Origin: Spirochaetales bacterium
Lineage (GTDB): Bacteria > Spirochaetota > Spirochaetia > SZUA-6 > RPPD01
Reading direction: 5' to 3'
Length of the DNA stretch: 64,000 bases
Assembly: GCA_016929065.1 (NCBI GenBank)
Contig: JAFGJO010000054.1
Coordinates: forward strand, 1 to 64,000
The position numbers and the translations under genes are program-made. The notes beneath the pieces are model-generated. The model did no database searches and was not told the DNA's origin. It saw only the letters and a list, made by a program, of their open reading frames with translations. Positions 8,561 to 17,345 of this stretch are shown here, one piece after another; position 1 is the stretch's first letter, and every line of letters starts with the position of its first letter.

Positions 8561-11500
8561 TTAAAAACTGAAGTTCAGCTCAAGGGTGAGCCGCAGACCG
8601 GTTGAATAAACATTATCCTGGTATGTATGGGACGGAGATGCTTCCCAGTCAAAACCAAAGGCGATTTCCCCGCGCAGGAACCCGAACTCAGGATATTGAA
8701 TTGATGTTTCATGTTTGATGATCACGGTGAGCGGGTGTGAACTGATCTGCTCTGAAGAATCTGCATACAGGATTTCCACCCCTTCTTTGTGGGCGAGGTA
8801 TCCTGTTCTTGCAACTTCCTTATCAATCAGCGGGAGTTCAATGCCGTTCTCCGGCTTCACCTTCCAGGTAAAATCCAGCATTCCTTTTTCGGATATTTTG
8901 AAGTATTCGGTATTTTCAATATTCAGAATATTTTTCACCGTGAACATGTTGCCGTCGACAGTTTCAAAGGTATAGGCCCCCTCTGTTGAAAACAATACGG
9001 ATGCAAGGCTCCTGTCTTCGCGCAGCTGCCAGGTGGTCTGAAATGATGTGGAGAATGTGTCGATTGCATAGAATGAAAACCAATTCAGGGAACTTTTTAG
9101 ACCAAAAACATTGATGGCATTAAACAGGAGCTGGAACGAAATTGTCTCAAACGCATTAAACAAAGCATCTTCAAGTACATATTCCCGTCCGTACAACACG
9201 TTCACCTTTGAAGGGACAATCAGATTGAGCGGAGAAGACCCGAACTTGCGGGTAAGGCTGAATACAATCTCCGGTTTGTAACTTGTCCGGTGAATCCCGT
9301 CAACACTCTGCAGAAAGTATTCGGCCATATCATCTGAAATGATCTCATACAACGGGAACGAAGCAAAAAAATAGCCATGGACCGGATACTGGGAAAAATG
9401 GAAGGCATAATCATCCCCCAGACTTCCGGTGTCATCGAGCGTCTGTTCACTTGACAAGGTTCGCGAATAACTTGTTTCAAACAAGATATCGCCGATGGCG
9501 ACCGGGACAGTAAAAAGCAGTTTTCGGGAATCTTTCTGGATATGTGACAGTTCGGTAATCGTAAAACTGTTGAAACCGGTTGTGTAGGACAATTTCAGAG
9601 AGACAATGTCTCCCCGCCACTCATGCACCATGGCCGTTGACCAGTTCCTCGAGACAGGATTGCTGCCCTCATACGGCACGAGAAAGCTGAATCCGTTTGC
9701 CCACGCCTCTCCATACCATTGATCAGCAACGGGAAAACTGCCCTCTGACTGGCCTGAATTTGTTTGTATTGACAAATGGTACGGGAGAAGACCGCTCATC
9801 GTCAGTACTGAATTCCAGGACTGGGTGAGCAGCGGACCTGCAACGGTTGCATTTGAAGCAGCAGAAAATGAAAAAATCTTTTCAAGCAGCAGCCGCACAC
9901 TGTTTTCCCGTGACCATTCCTGGCCGCCGGCTCTGCTTTTCAGGGTAAAACTGTCGGTCAACATGACAGGAAACGAAGTATTCGGAAACACAAGCCGATG
10001 CGCGCCTTCAAATGTCCAGGAATCTCCGCTGCCAAGCGCGGTAAAATCCGCCTCCACACCGAGAAAAAACAAACCGAATTGTGCATGGGAATACGACCGG
10101 ATGCCGATATCCTCCTGCGGCCGTGAATACAATGTTGCGAACCCGTCGGTTTTGACAACAAGATTTTCACGGAGAATCACATCTGACAAGGCCGTGACCT
10201 CTCCGACAAAAAGCACTGCGCCGGGCAGTCTGTATTCACCTGTCATGGTGAGTGCTGCACCAAACCGTCCCTCCGGATCGGTGAGATGGATTTCATCGAC
10301 CAGCAGTGTTCCCGAGGAGGTATCGGAGATTCCGATGTCCAGTTTTTGAATCGACCCAAATTCAGGATCGATGGTCACCGCTGCACTGACAAGGTTTCCG
10401 TTGATGCGGACCTCCTGCCTGTCAAAATCCATTTCCAGTTTCTGCCAGGCCCCGGATGCAATGCCCGCCTGATCAACAGAAATAACAGCATCGTGCCCAA
10501 ACATGTCGCCCGCTGTCAAATCGAGCGGATTGTCCAGTACCGCCGGAGTATACACATACAACACGAGCGTTTTGTACTGAATCCCGTCGGAGCCGCTTCC
10601 GAAACTTGTTGTCACCTGCCAGTCAGCAAAATTGTCTGCACCCGTCCACGTTATTTCCAGAACTTCCTGTGAGTCGCCTGTGGAGTGGAATACATCATTC
10701 ACTTCGGGAAAAGCAGTCACAAGCGGGATTGCGGGCTGTATTGATGCAAGCGACTCACGCACCTCTTTTACCGTGAACGATGAATAACCGGATGATGCGT
10801 CTGCCCACACAGAAGTCCCTGCCAGGGTAATTCTGTCGATCAGCAAACGCCCCGATGCGGCCGCACCGTTTGCCACAACCACGACACGGATGCTTCTGAC
10901 CTTTTTTAACGCTTCCTGATCCACCACAGAGAGGTTGTCAATATAATTCTGCCATCCGGTCACCCCGGTAAAACTGATGACCGAAGCAGTGTAGACAAAA
11001 CCTGATTCCTCGGCATCAAGAAACCCGTTGCCGTCCACATCCTCGGAATTGACAATAGTATTGCCCTGATTTTTCGGTCCGCCTCCCACGAAAAGGTTCG
11101 CGGCGTTGTCTGTATCGTTAAAGACAAATCCTCCCGACACCGGCGACACTTCCGCATCAAGGATTGCGTCGTTGTCTGTATCTTCGTCCAGCGCGCCGAG
11201 CTGTATGTATACATCAAAATTCCCCAAGACTTCCACCGCCCGCAGGGAAGTGATGATTGAGCGTATGTTTGAAAGATCGGCTGTACCGCTATTTACGGTG
11301 AACGGGATCTGAAATCCGGCCCAGTCATTATCCGAATCAAGTTCAAAATCAAGGACGAGGCTCTCCCCTCTTGACGAGACTGAATTCCCGGCAACCAGAT
11401 ACGGCCCCGGTTTGGAATTGTCCTGGTACGCCCATATCTGGGAGGCAGGAGGGCTCCAGGTATAGGGCATGAGCTGAAAATTGCCGAATGCGTCATATTC

Positions 11501-13363
11501 CCGAAAATCCCTGTAGAGTATTCTCCCCCGGCTGTTCAAACCGGGAATGTTGCCCGGAACTGCCGAGGGATAGGAGTATGATTCATTCGGTTCGATGACG
11601 ATGCCATGTCCTTCCATCCCCGCAAGCCGGAGGATTCCGGTCGTGTCGGGATGCGCGTAGGAGACTGCACCGGCTATCCGGTATGACAGGTTTTCTGCTG
11701 CTCCATACATGCTTGAGGACAAAAGCAGTGCTCCGGTCCGGGACCATGCAGCCTCGGTATATGCACCGGGAAGCATATTCCACCGCAGCCCAAGGGCGAT
11801 ATCAGCGGAAAAAAGGGGGTCAATCCTAAACCGGTTTCCCCATGCAAACAGTATGTCACCCGCGTTTTTTTCTGCCACACTGACGCGATAAAATATTTCG
11901 ATAAGGTCGTACGGATAAATCGGAGCGGTAAACTCGACAGTCCCTGCCGTATAATTAAGGGTAAACCGTGTCTCTTCCTGTCCGTTTCTCCTCACCCGGA
12001 CTGAACCGGGAACCACATTCGATGAAAGAGAATAGCTCGTCGTGCCGGTCGGTACTTTCGCATAGATTTCGTAATCAGTATACACCGGAATATGTTCACG
12101 GACCGGGCCATAGAACTGATGCAGGGGATCGTCAAACGGGTAATGGTTGCGGAAGTTTGTGCGGGGATTCGAGTCAACATAAGCGGTAAAAAAGGTACGT
12201 TCCGGCTCTACACGGAAATAGACCGGGGAGAGAAGAGTGTATGAACTTTCCGGCGCACCCCTGGGAATAGTTTTGATTGCAACTGTCGAAACATCTTCCG
12301 GCGCTGCAACACCGATATCATAGGCCGTAAGCATCTCGAAGGGAGAAAACTCTCCCGGTTCCCACAACAGCAGACAGGTTTGCGCATTGATGACAAGCTG
12401 GCGGTTTGCCATATTGTCACCGAGCCACGTCTGTCCCCAGTCAAAATCTGATCCCGGGCTGGCAGTATCGATAAAGCTGCCGGAGACACCCGGCAGGGCA
12501 TTTGTGCCCAGGGCCGCATCACCAACCGTGTTCGCTCCTACCGTGTAGTGTACAGCTATTCTGCCCTTATGTTCGACAAGAATATATAAAAAACCGTTTT
12601 CAGCATCCTGTGCAATCTCCTGCACGTTTGCCTTTCGGTATTTTCGCCCCTCAGCATCAAAGGAGGAGCCGTTCTTGTCTTCAAAATAGACCGCAAGGTT
12701 TTCAACAGCCGGATCAGGAAGCATAAAATACCGGCCATGCAGATATTCTTCGGGGGAATAAAACTTTTCCGCGACCTCCCGTGTTCCGGAAAAAACTTTC
12801 TTTTCCTCGCGGGTGGAATCATACCGCAGAAGCAGTTCATGAGTTGAAAACGAAGATTGAAAAAGAGCGCTGGCGCCAATCGAGGAGACACTCTGTGAGG
12901 GTGTATCAATAAAATCATATTCACTGATGCGCGTATCCTTGTTTCCGATCAGCACCTTCTGTACAAACTCACCCGGTTTGCCCGTATACCCCAAAAGAAT
13001 CGTATTGTCCTCCGCACGGGAAAGTACGCTGACTTCAAGAAAAAATCTGTCCGCATAGGAAACAGTAAACGTGAGATCGGGAACCTGTTCAAAATAAAAG
13101 CCATCGGAGAACAAGGGGAAACTTGCGGGAAACACCACTGCATCACTCGGCCCAAGCCGCAGGCCCATACCAAATGAAGCGAAGGCACGCCAGGAACCCT
13201 GCAGTAAAAGCTCAATATCCTCATCGCCGAATTGGGTTGAATACAGGGAGACCGGATCATCTTCCTGTACAGCAGGAACAGCCGGTTCCTGTGAAAAACA
13301 CGGCAGAGAAATACAGATGAGAAAAAACAGTATTAGCAGAGAGCGCATGATGATTCTTTTCAC
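8561..13363 (-). CDS. Very large exported, probably outer-membrane, beta-rich protein (SprA-like features)
   Basis: A 1600-residue protein with a signal peptide (about residues 1-24, ending CFSQ) and a C-terminus of amphipathic beta strands ending in phenylalanine (RLTLELNFSF), as in outer-membrane barrels. The body is beta-rich without cytoplasmic motifs. Around residue 470-500 is a segment of the type NYTAGTVEFTAPIYPYDLIE that recalls repeated strands in SprA-like surface proteins. Around residues 730-790 there are two acidic Ca-binding-like loops, DTDNDAILDAE and DVDGNGFLDAEE. Two lectin/jelly-roll-like stretches follow (LLIDRITLAG, LLVDEIHLTD). Relation to SprA translocons is only suggestive. 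The GTG start lacks a clear ribosome site; an ATG five codons later (MRSLLILFF) is an alternative. It appears to be monocistronic. Confidence 0.75.
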   Translation of the reverse strand: MKRIIMRSLLILFFLICISLPCFSQEPAVPAVQEDDPVSLYSTQFGDEDIELLLQGSWRAFASFGMGLRLGPSDAVVFPASFPLFSDGFYFEQVPDLTFTVSYADRFFLEVSVLSRAEDNTILLGYTGKPGEFVQKVLIGNKDTRISEYDFIDTPSQSVSSIGASALFQSSFSTHELLLRYDSTREEKKVFSGTREVAEKFYSPEEYLHGRYFMLPDPAVENLAVYFEDKNGSSFDAEGRKYRKANVQEIAQDAENGFLYILVEHKGRIAVHYTVGANTVGDAALGTNALPGVSGSFIDTASPGSDFDWGQTWLGDNMANRQLVINAQTCLLLWEPGEFSPFEMLTAYDIGVAAPEDVSTVAIKTIPRGAPESSYTLLSPVYFRVEPERTFFTAYVDSNPRTNFRNHYPFDDPLHQFYGPVREHIPVYTDYEIYAKVPTGTTSYSLSSNVVPGSVRVRRNGQEETRFTLNYTAGTVEFTAPIYPYDLIEIFYRVSVAEKNAGDILFAWGNRFRIDPLFSADIALGLRWNMLPGAYTEAAWSRTGALLLSSSMYGAAENLSYRIAGAVSYAHPDTTGILRLAGMEGHGIVIEPNESYSYPSAVPGNIPGLNSRGRILYRDFREYDAFGNFQLMPYTWSPPASQIWAYQDNSKPGPYLVAGNSVSSRGESLVLDFELDSDNDWAGFQIPFTVNSGTADLSNIRSIITSLRAVEVLGNFDVYIQLGALDEDTDNDAILDAEVSPVSGGFVFNDTDNAANLFVGGGPKNQGNTIVNSEDVDGNGFLDAEESGFVYTASVISFTGVTGWQNYIDNLSVVDQEALKKVRSIRVVVVANGAAASGRLLIDRITLAGTSVWADASSGYSSFTVKEVRESLASIQPAIPLVTAFPEVNDVFHSTGDSQEVLEITWTGADNFADWQVTTSFGSGSDGIQYKTLVLYVYTPAVLDNPLDLTAGDMFGHDAVISVDQAGIASGAWQKLEMDFDRQEVRINGNLVSAAVTIDPEFGSIQKLDIGISDTSSGTLLVDEIHLTDPEGRFGAALTMTGEYRLPGAVLFVGEVTALSDVILRENLVVKTDGFATLYSRPQEDIGIRSYSHAQFGLFFLGVEADFTALGSGDSWTFEGAHRLVFPNTSFPVMLTDSFTLKSRAGGQEWSRENSVRLLLEKIFSFSAASNATVAGPLLTQSWNSVLTMSGLLPYHLSIQTNSGQSEGSFPVADQWYGEAWANGFSFLVPYEGSNPVSRNWSTAMVHEWRGDIVSLKLSYTTGFNSFTITELSHIQKDSRKLLFTVPVAIGDILFETSYSRTLSSEQTLDDTGSLGDDYAFHFSQYPVHGYFFASFPLYEIISDDMAEYFLQSVDGIHRTSYKPEIVFSLTRKFGSSPLNLIVPSKVNVLYGREYVLEDALFNAFETISFQLLFNAINVFGLKSSLNWFSFYAIDTFSTSFQTTWQLREDRSLASVLFSTEGAYTFETVDGNMFTVKNILNIENTEYFKISEKGMLDFTWKVKPENGIELPLIDKEVARTGYLAHKEGVEILYADSSEQISSHPLTVIIKHETSIQYPEFGFLRGEIAFGFDWEASPSHTYQDNVYSTGLRLTLELNFSF

Positions 13364-13664
13364 AATATCGGCCTGTTTTCAGCTTCAAACGAAAACAAAA
13401 ATACTCCTTCGCGGCTATTGCTGCATGATAACCGTAATATATTTTGCTGTTCATGGAAATACTTGTTATTATGGAAAAAAGCCGTTCTGTATGAATTCTA
13501 TCGTGAAGTTGGCAAAAAATCCAATAATGAAAACAGGAAAAGAAAAGAATATTTATAAGAAAAACAATGAAATCAGGAAAAGAAGAGAATGTTCAAAAGA
13601 AAAGAGGGTGTATATTAATTACGAATTTTTGATCAGAATCAATGTGATTATTTTCAACAAATGT
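13364..13664. other. AT-rich intergenic region
   Basis: About 300 bases lie between the divergent starts of the 1600-residue protein and the RRM protein. No convincing gene was seen; the frame open from 13317 is AT-rich and repetitive. The stretch is purine-rich on the plus strand and contains the imperfect direct repeat listed separately. The promoter of the RRM gene follows it. Confidence 0.5.
13526..13590 (+). repeat. Imperfect 25-bp purine-rich direct repeat
   Basis: Two copies, 13526-13550 and 13566-13590, differ at two positions and are 40 bases apart. The core reads CAGGAAAAGAA. They lie about 100 bases upstream of the RRM-protein promoter. They could be a duplicated protein-binding site or simple A/G-rich drift. 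Confidence 0.5.
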
Positions 13665-13693
13665 TTGGAAATATCGGAAAGTATTGATATAAT
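13665..13693 (+). promoter_or_regulatory. Promoter of the RRM-protein gene
   Basis: A perfect -10 box TATAAT (13688-13693) lies 17 bases behind a -35 box TTGGAA (13665-13670). Transcription would start near 13700, giving a leader of about 13 bases that contains GGAGCAGG as ribosome site for the ATG at 13713. Confidence 0.6.
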
Positions 13694-13712
13694 AATATGA
13701 TTGGAGCAGGAA

Positions 13713-14639
13713 ATGGAAAACAACAAATTATTCATCGGCAACCTTAATTTCAACACGACAAAAGAAGACATTGAAGCCCTGTGCAGGGAATTAGGGACAG
13801 TCGTGTCAGTTCGAATGAGAAAAAACAGCGGGCATGCCTTTGTGGAAATGGCAACGGCTGAAGAAGCACATGTGGTAATACAGGTTCTTGACAAAAAAAA
13901 ATATATGGACAGGGAATTGCGGGCTGCACTGGAACTCTCTACACGGAAAGCAAAGTCAAAAACAATTGCGGCACATAAAGAACGCAAAAAAGAAGAAAAT
14001 ATTTACAGAACACCGGCCTCCCGGGGAGATGATCTTAAACGGGAGAGAAAGCAGCCGGGCGCAATAAAAACTTTCCGCAAGACAGCGGGGACTGCAGGCG
14101 GGAAACCAACTTTCAAAAAAAGCCGTGACCGTGGGTATGAACATTACAACAAGGGCGAATTAAAAGACGATCGAAAAGGTTTCAGCGAGGAGCGCTCCCG
14201 TGATACACGAAAATCTTTCAATCCACCTGGTTTCCGGGATGATCGAAAAACCTACGGACGGAATTCCCATGACAATAGAAAACCATTTGGCAGGAATCGT
14301 CAGGATGATAAAAACAAACATTTTACCCCGTCTGGCTTCGGGGGGAGCCGAAAATCCTACAGCCAGAATTCTCAAGACAGCCAAAAAGGATATGGCCGGG
14401 AGCGTTCCCGCGACAATAGAAAACCATTCAAACCGGATGGTTCCCCGGATTATCGAAAAACTCAACAAAGCTTTCATGAAGACCAGGAGAGAAAACCATT
14501 CAGAAAACCTGCCGGAAAAAAACCTTTCGGAAATCACAGCGGAAAAAAACAGTTTGGAAAAGGTCCGGATTTTAAAAAGCCCGGTCAGGACAGAACCGGC
14601 CCGGCAAAAACCCGCAAGAAAAGAAAGCCCACTAAATAG
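13713..14639 (+). CDS. RRM-domain RNA-binding protein with long charged, repetitive tail
   Basis: A 308-residue protein. Residues 1-80 form an RNA recognition motif: RNP2 is LFIGNLNF and RNP1 is the degenerate GHAFVEM, with the usual alpha helix TKEDIEALCREL between. Bacterial RRM proteins are usually under 130 residues and consist of this domain plus a short tail. Here about 220 residues follow that are rich in Lys, Arg, Asp, Ser, Gly and Phe. They carry loose repeats of the form RDxRKxFxxxGF and DNRKPFGRN, and end in a Lys-rich stretch. The tail is predicted to be disordered and to bind RNA through Arg/Phe. The ATG at 13713 is chosen for its GGAGCAGG site; the frame is open four codons upstream. 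It is preceded by its own promoter. Confidence 0.85.
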   Translation: MENNKLFIGNLNFNTTKEDIEALCRELGTVVSVRMRKNSGHAFVEMATAEEAHVVIQVLDKKKYMDRELRAALELSTRKAKSKTIAAHKERKKEENIYRTPASRGDDLKRERKQPGAIKTFRKTAGTAGGKPTFKKSRDRGYEHYNKGELKDDRKGFSEERSRDTRKSFNPPGFRDDRKTYGRNSHDNRKPFGRNRQDDKNKHFTPSGFGGSRKSYSQNSQDSQKGYGRERSRDNRKPFKPDGSPDYRKTQQSFHEDQERKPFRKPAGKKPFGNHSGKKQFGKGPDFKKPGQDRTGPAKTRKKRKPTK

Positions 14640-14799
14640 AGCAGCCTGATCATTCTTTTTCAGGTTTCCCTGCTGTAATTTTCCCAAAAAAAACGGCTAT
14701 TAAGTAATATAATAGAAAAGACCGACAAATATAATAGAGAGCCGGCAGTTTTCGTTTTCGGCTGCATCTTGAATGTATTTTTTCACGACAAGAGGATTT

Positions 14800-15729
14800 A
14801 TGGATGTATTGACACAAAAAGGCACACAATTCATTGGCCGCCTTCTTGAAAATCCGGCAATAGCAACACTTTCCCCGCTTCAGAAGGAACTGCAAATTCT
14901 TGAATTCCTGGGAGCGCACCGGAACGAACTGTACCCCACCCTCAGTTCGAATCAGTTTTTCCCGGGAAAACCGGAGGGCGAGATTTTTGCAATTCTGTTG
15001 TCTTCGCTGTACCTGGTCATTAACCAGTCACTTGATCCGGCTCTCAAACATATCGTTTCCGCCCAGATAGATTTTTCCTTTATAAAGCATTTTTCCACAT
15101 CACAACCGGCACCCGAGTCGGTTCGCCAGAGCGTCCTCATGTTCCTGAAAAAGCTGTTAACCCGGCCGCTTGCGCGCAGAACTGCAACCGGGCCCCTCAC
15201 TGCTCTGGAACTCGGCCTTGTCGACCGTTATCTGGATCACGGCCTGTCGCGCCGTGAATACATGTGTATGGAACTGGAAAAAGTGCAGCGGTTGCGCATG
15301 GAATCGGTTGAAATCAAAAACTATATCAAGACAACACTGCTTTTAAAACCGGCCATAGCGCTTCCGCTCGCCGAAGCAGATATGAACAACCAGGAGCTGC
15401 GCGGTGCAACCGTGCAGCCGGTATTCGCGGAAAGAGTGCACACGCTCATAAAAAATGATTTAAAACTCCTTCCCGATGAGGTGCAGAAGAGCGCATTGAA
15501 TGCGAATCTCTCCTATGAGGAAAACCGCGAACTGGAGGCAACCTCCCGAATCGCTGCGATTCTCTCGGCCAGGGCCGCATATGCAAAACAGTTTACAAAA
15601 ATCGACCGGGGAGCGGACACTCCGGATAAAAGCTGGTTTTCCATCGCCAGACGCAATGCGAAGTTTTACGGCTTCGATTTGAAAATGTGTGAAGAATTTT
15701 ACAAAATAGCATCAGATTTTGGATATTAG
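14800..15729 (+). CDS. Unknown helical protein upstream of the voltage-sensor gene
   Basis: A 309-residue soluble, mostly alpha-helical protein beginning MDVLTQKGTQFIGRLLENPA. No signal peptide, membrane segment or catalytic motif was recognised. The ATG at 14800 has an AGAGGA ribosome site; nine further codons are open upstream but lack one. The stop lies only eight bases before the voltage-sensor membrane protein, so the two are probably one transcript, followed by the DUF503 gene. It may be a cytoplasmic partner of that membrane protein, which is inference from position only. Confidence 0.7.
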   Translation: MDVLTQKGTQFIGRLLENPAIATLSPLQKELQILEFLGAHRNELYPTLSSNQFFPGKPEGEIFAILLSSLYLVINQSLDPALKHIVSAQIDFSFIKHFSTSQPAPESVRQSVLMFLKKLLTRPLARRTATGPLTALELGLVDRYLDHGLSRREYMCMELEKVQRLRMESVEIKNYIKTTLLLKPAIALPLAEADMNNQELRGATVQPVFAERVHTLIKNDLKLLPDEVQKSALNANLSYEENRELEATSRIAAILSARAAYAKQFTKIDRGADTPDKSWFSIARRNAKFYGFDLKMCEEFYKIASDFGY

Positions 15730-15737
15730 AGGCATAT

Positions 15738-16895
15738 ATGAAAAAAGACCGGATACAGATTTTTGAGATCGTGGTATTTAGCGCAATACTTCTTGTTTTG
15801 GTGCAGACATTTCTGGAGGACTTTGCCTCGCTCATGGGATGGATGCGGACGCCCAGAGAAATTCTTGTCTGGACCGGCTTCGCCTTTGATTTGTTTTTTA
15901 CCATAGAATTTCTGACACGGCTGTACTGGGCGTTCACCGAAAAACGTGTCAAACAGTATTTTTTCCATGAACGCGGCTGGATAGATTTTGCCGCATCGGT
16001 TCCCCTGCTGATGCTGAATTCCGGCCCGTCTGTTTTTGCTCTTGTATCCGCAACCGCCTCAGTTGTGATGATCAGCGGCATTCTGAATGTACTAAAAGTG
16101 CTGAAGGTCGTTCGCATTGCCCGCGTGCTCAGATTTTTGCGTATCATAAAACTGTTCCGTAATATCAAGTACGCCGATTCAAAAATGACACAGCGACATA
16201 TGATGCGCATCACAACACTTATTATTACGACCGTGGTAATTGTCATATTCGGTTTTTCTATTCTGCAAAATACCCTGTTAGCGGAAACGCACTCCCAGAC
16301 TGCAAGTACCGTTGTCTGGCGTCAAATTGTCGCTGCCAATAATGCTGCGCATTCTCCAGCAGGCGTGCGTACAGTACTCACACTCTATGCAAAAACAGAA
16401 TCCCTTGTATGGGAAATCAGTGATCCAACCGGCAAAGCTGTATATTCCCGATATTCACCGACTGAAATCCAGGAACGTTTTATAAAAAGCAGCGATTATG
16501 AACATTTCTTCGATCCAAAAACAGGAATCACCGCTGTTCTTGACACCCGGCCGGTGCTGTACCAGGAGGCAATCCAGAATCTGCTGTTTTTCAGCCTCGT
16601 GGTCATTCTTGTCGGAGTTCTTGTTTTTCTTTACAGTCCCCATTTTGCCCTGACTGTGAGTGATCCTGTTCTGATTATGAAAAACGGGATGAAGGACCCG
16701 CACTACAATCTTGAAATCAAGATTCCGGCTCTTTACAAGGATGACGATGTCTATGAACTGGCCGAAGAATACAATGAAGTGTTTCTGCCGTTAAAGGACA
16801 GGGATCTTACGGCGGGGAAGTCGGAAAAAGATGCGGGCGGACTCTCACTCAAACTGGAGGACCTTGATTTTCTCTCTGATGAAAAGAATCAATAG
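15738..16895 (+). CDS. Voltage-sensor-domain membrane protein without a pore, with HAMP-like end
   Basis: A 385-residue membrane protein. Four N-terminal helices match the voltage-sensor part of the Ion_trans family: S1 about 7-28, S2 about 37-63, S3 with GWIDFAASVPLL about 75-92, and S4 with basic residues spaced every third or fourth position (LKVLKVVRIARVLRFLRI, about 113-135). A fifth helix (about 153-176) is then followed by about 95 extracytoplasmic residues instead of a pore loop; there is no TVGYG-like selectivity filter. A sixth helix (about 275-300) leads into a segment containing DPVLIMKNGMK that looks like a HAMP linker, ending in an acidic tail. It may transmit membrane voltage to the cytoplasm rather than conduct ions. 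It lies in a probable operon with its two neighbours. Confidence 0.75.
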   Translation: MKKDRIQIFEIVVFSAILLVLVQTFLEDFASLMGWMRTPREILVWTGFAFDLFFTIEFLTRLYWAFTEKRVKQYFFHERGWIDFAASVPLLMLNSGPSVFALVSATASVVMISGILNVLKVLKVVRIARVLRFLRIIKLFRNIKYADSKMTQRHMMRITTLIITTVVIVIFGFSILQNTLLAETHSQTASTVVWRQIVAANNAAHSPAGVRTVLTLYAKTESLVWEISDPTGKAVYSRYSPTEIQERFIKSSDYEHFFDPKTGITAVLDTRPVLYQEAIQNLLFFSLVVILVGVLVFLYSPHFALTVSDPVLIMKNGMKDPHYNLEIKIPALYKDDDVYELAEEYNEVFLPLKDRDLTAGKSEKDAGGLSLKLEDLDFLSDEKNQ

Positions 16896-16944
16896 GGATC
16901 TCCGCTTGCGTTGAAAATCATTTTCTGACACACTTCACATTGAT

Positions 16945-17235
16945 ATGGTCATTTCGATTCTTCAGCTTATTATTGAACTGCCGGAAAGCTCGTCATTAAA
17001 AGACAAACGTCGGGAAATTAAATCTCTTAAGGAAAAACTCATCCGGCAGTTTAAATTGAGCGTCGCGGAAGTGGATTTACTGAACTCAATCTCATTCGGC
17101 CACCTCGCCGCTGCGATTGTTTCCAATTCCCGGCAGTTTGGAGAATCTGTCTTGCACAAGGCCATCAGTTTTGCCGAGAAAAATGTTGTCGGAAGAGTCG
17201 TTGATGTGCAGGTCTTTTCCGAGAAATATGATTAG
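16945..17235 (+). CDS. DUF503 family small protein (YlxP-like)
   Basis: A 96-residue protein with the family opening VISILQLIIELPESSSLKDKR and the following helix RREIKSLKEKLIRQF. The middle (VDLLNSISFGHLAAAIVSN) and the end VVDVQVFSEKYD also match DUF503. In Firmicutes, YlxP lies beside rbfA and infB and has been linked to ribosome assembly, but that context is absent here. The gene follows the voltage-sensor gene by about 50 bases and may be its last operon member. The exact function is unknown. Confidence 0.85.
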   Translation: MVISILQLIIELPESSSLKDKRREIKSLKEKLIRQFKLSVAEVDLLNSISFGHLAAAIVSNSRQFGESVLHKAISFAEKNVVGRVVDVQVFSEKYD

Positions 17236-17294
17236 AATTTCGAGAAAGAAAGTCCGCCTACAGCCCACAAGGAGTGTATAATTTCTATTCTTTT

Positions 17295-17324
17295 CATCTC
17301 TGTGTTCTTCGTGGAATTTGTGAG
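17295..17324 (+). repeat. Dispersed CTCTGTG-type intergenic repeat, copy 1
   Basis: The segment contains ATCTCTGTGTTCTTCGTGG followed by AATTTGTGAGAT. It matches the loose pattern TCTCTGTGTNCTCTGTG...GTGAGA that recurs at 20726-20764 and, as an inverted pair, at 25901-26070. It sits between two convergent genes. Confidence 0.5.
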
Positions 17325-17345
17325 ATATTTTGAAAGAAGATCATG

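Noticed and set aside
9825-10349. 174-codon plus-strand frame inside the 1600-residue gene
   Set aside because: It is Ser/Arg-rich and lies opposite a continuous exported protein; this is a typical shadow frame.
15593-16246. 217-codon minus-strand frame opposite the voltage-sensor gene
   Set aside because: The plus-strand frame has clear membrane and voltage-sensor motifs; the antisense frame does not.
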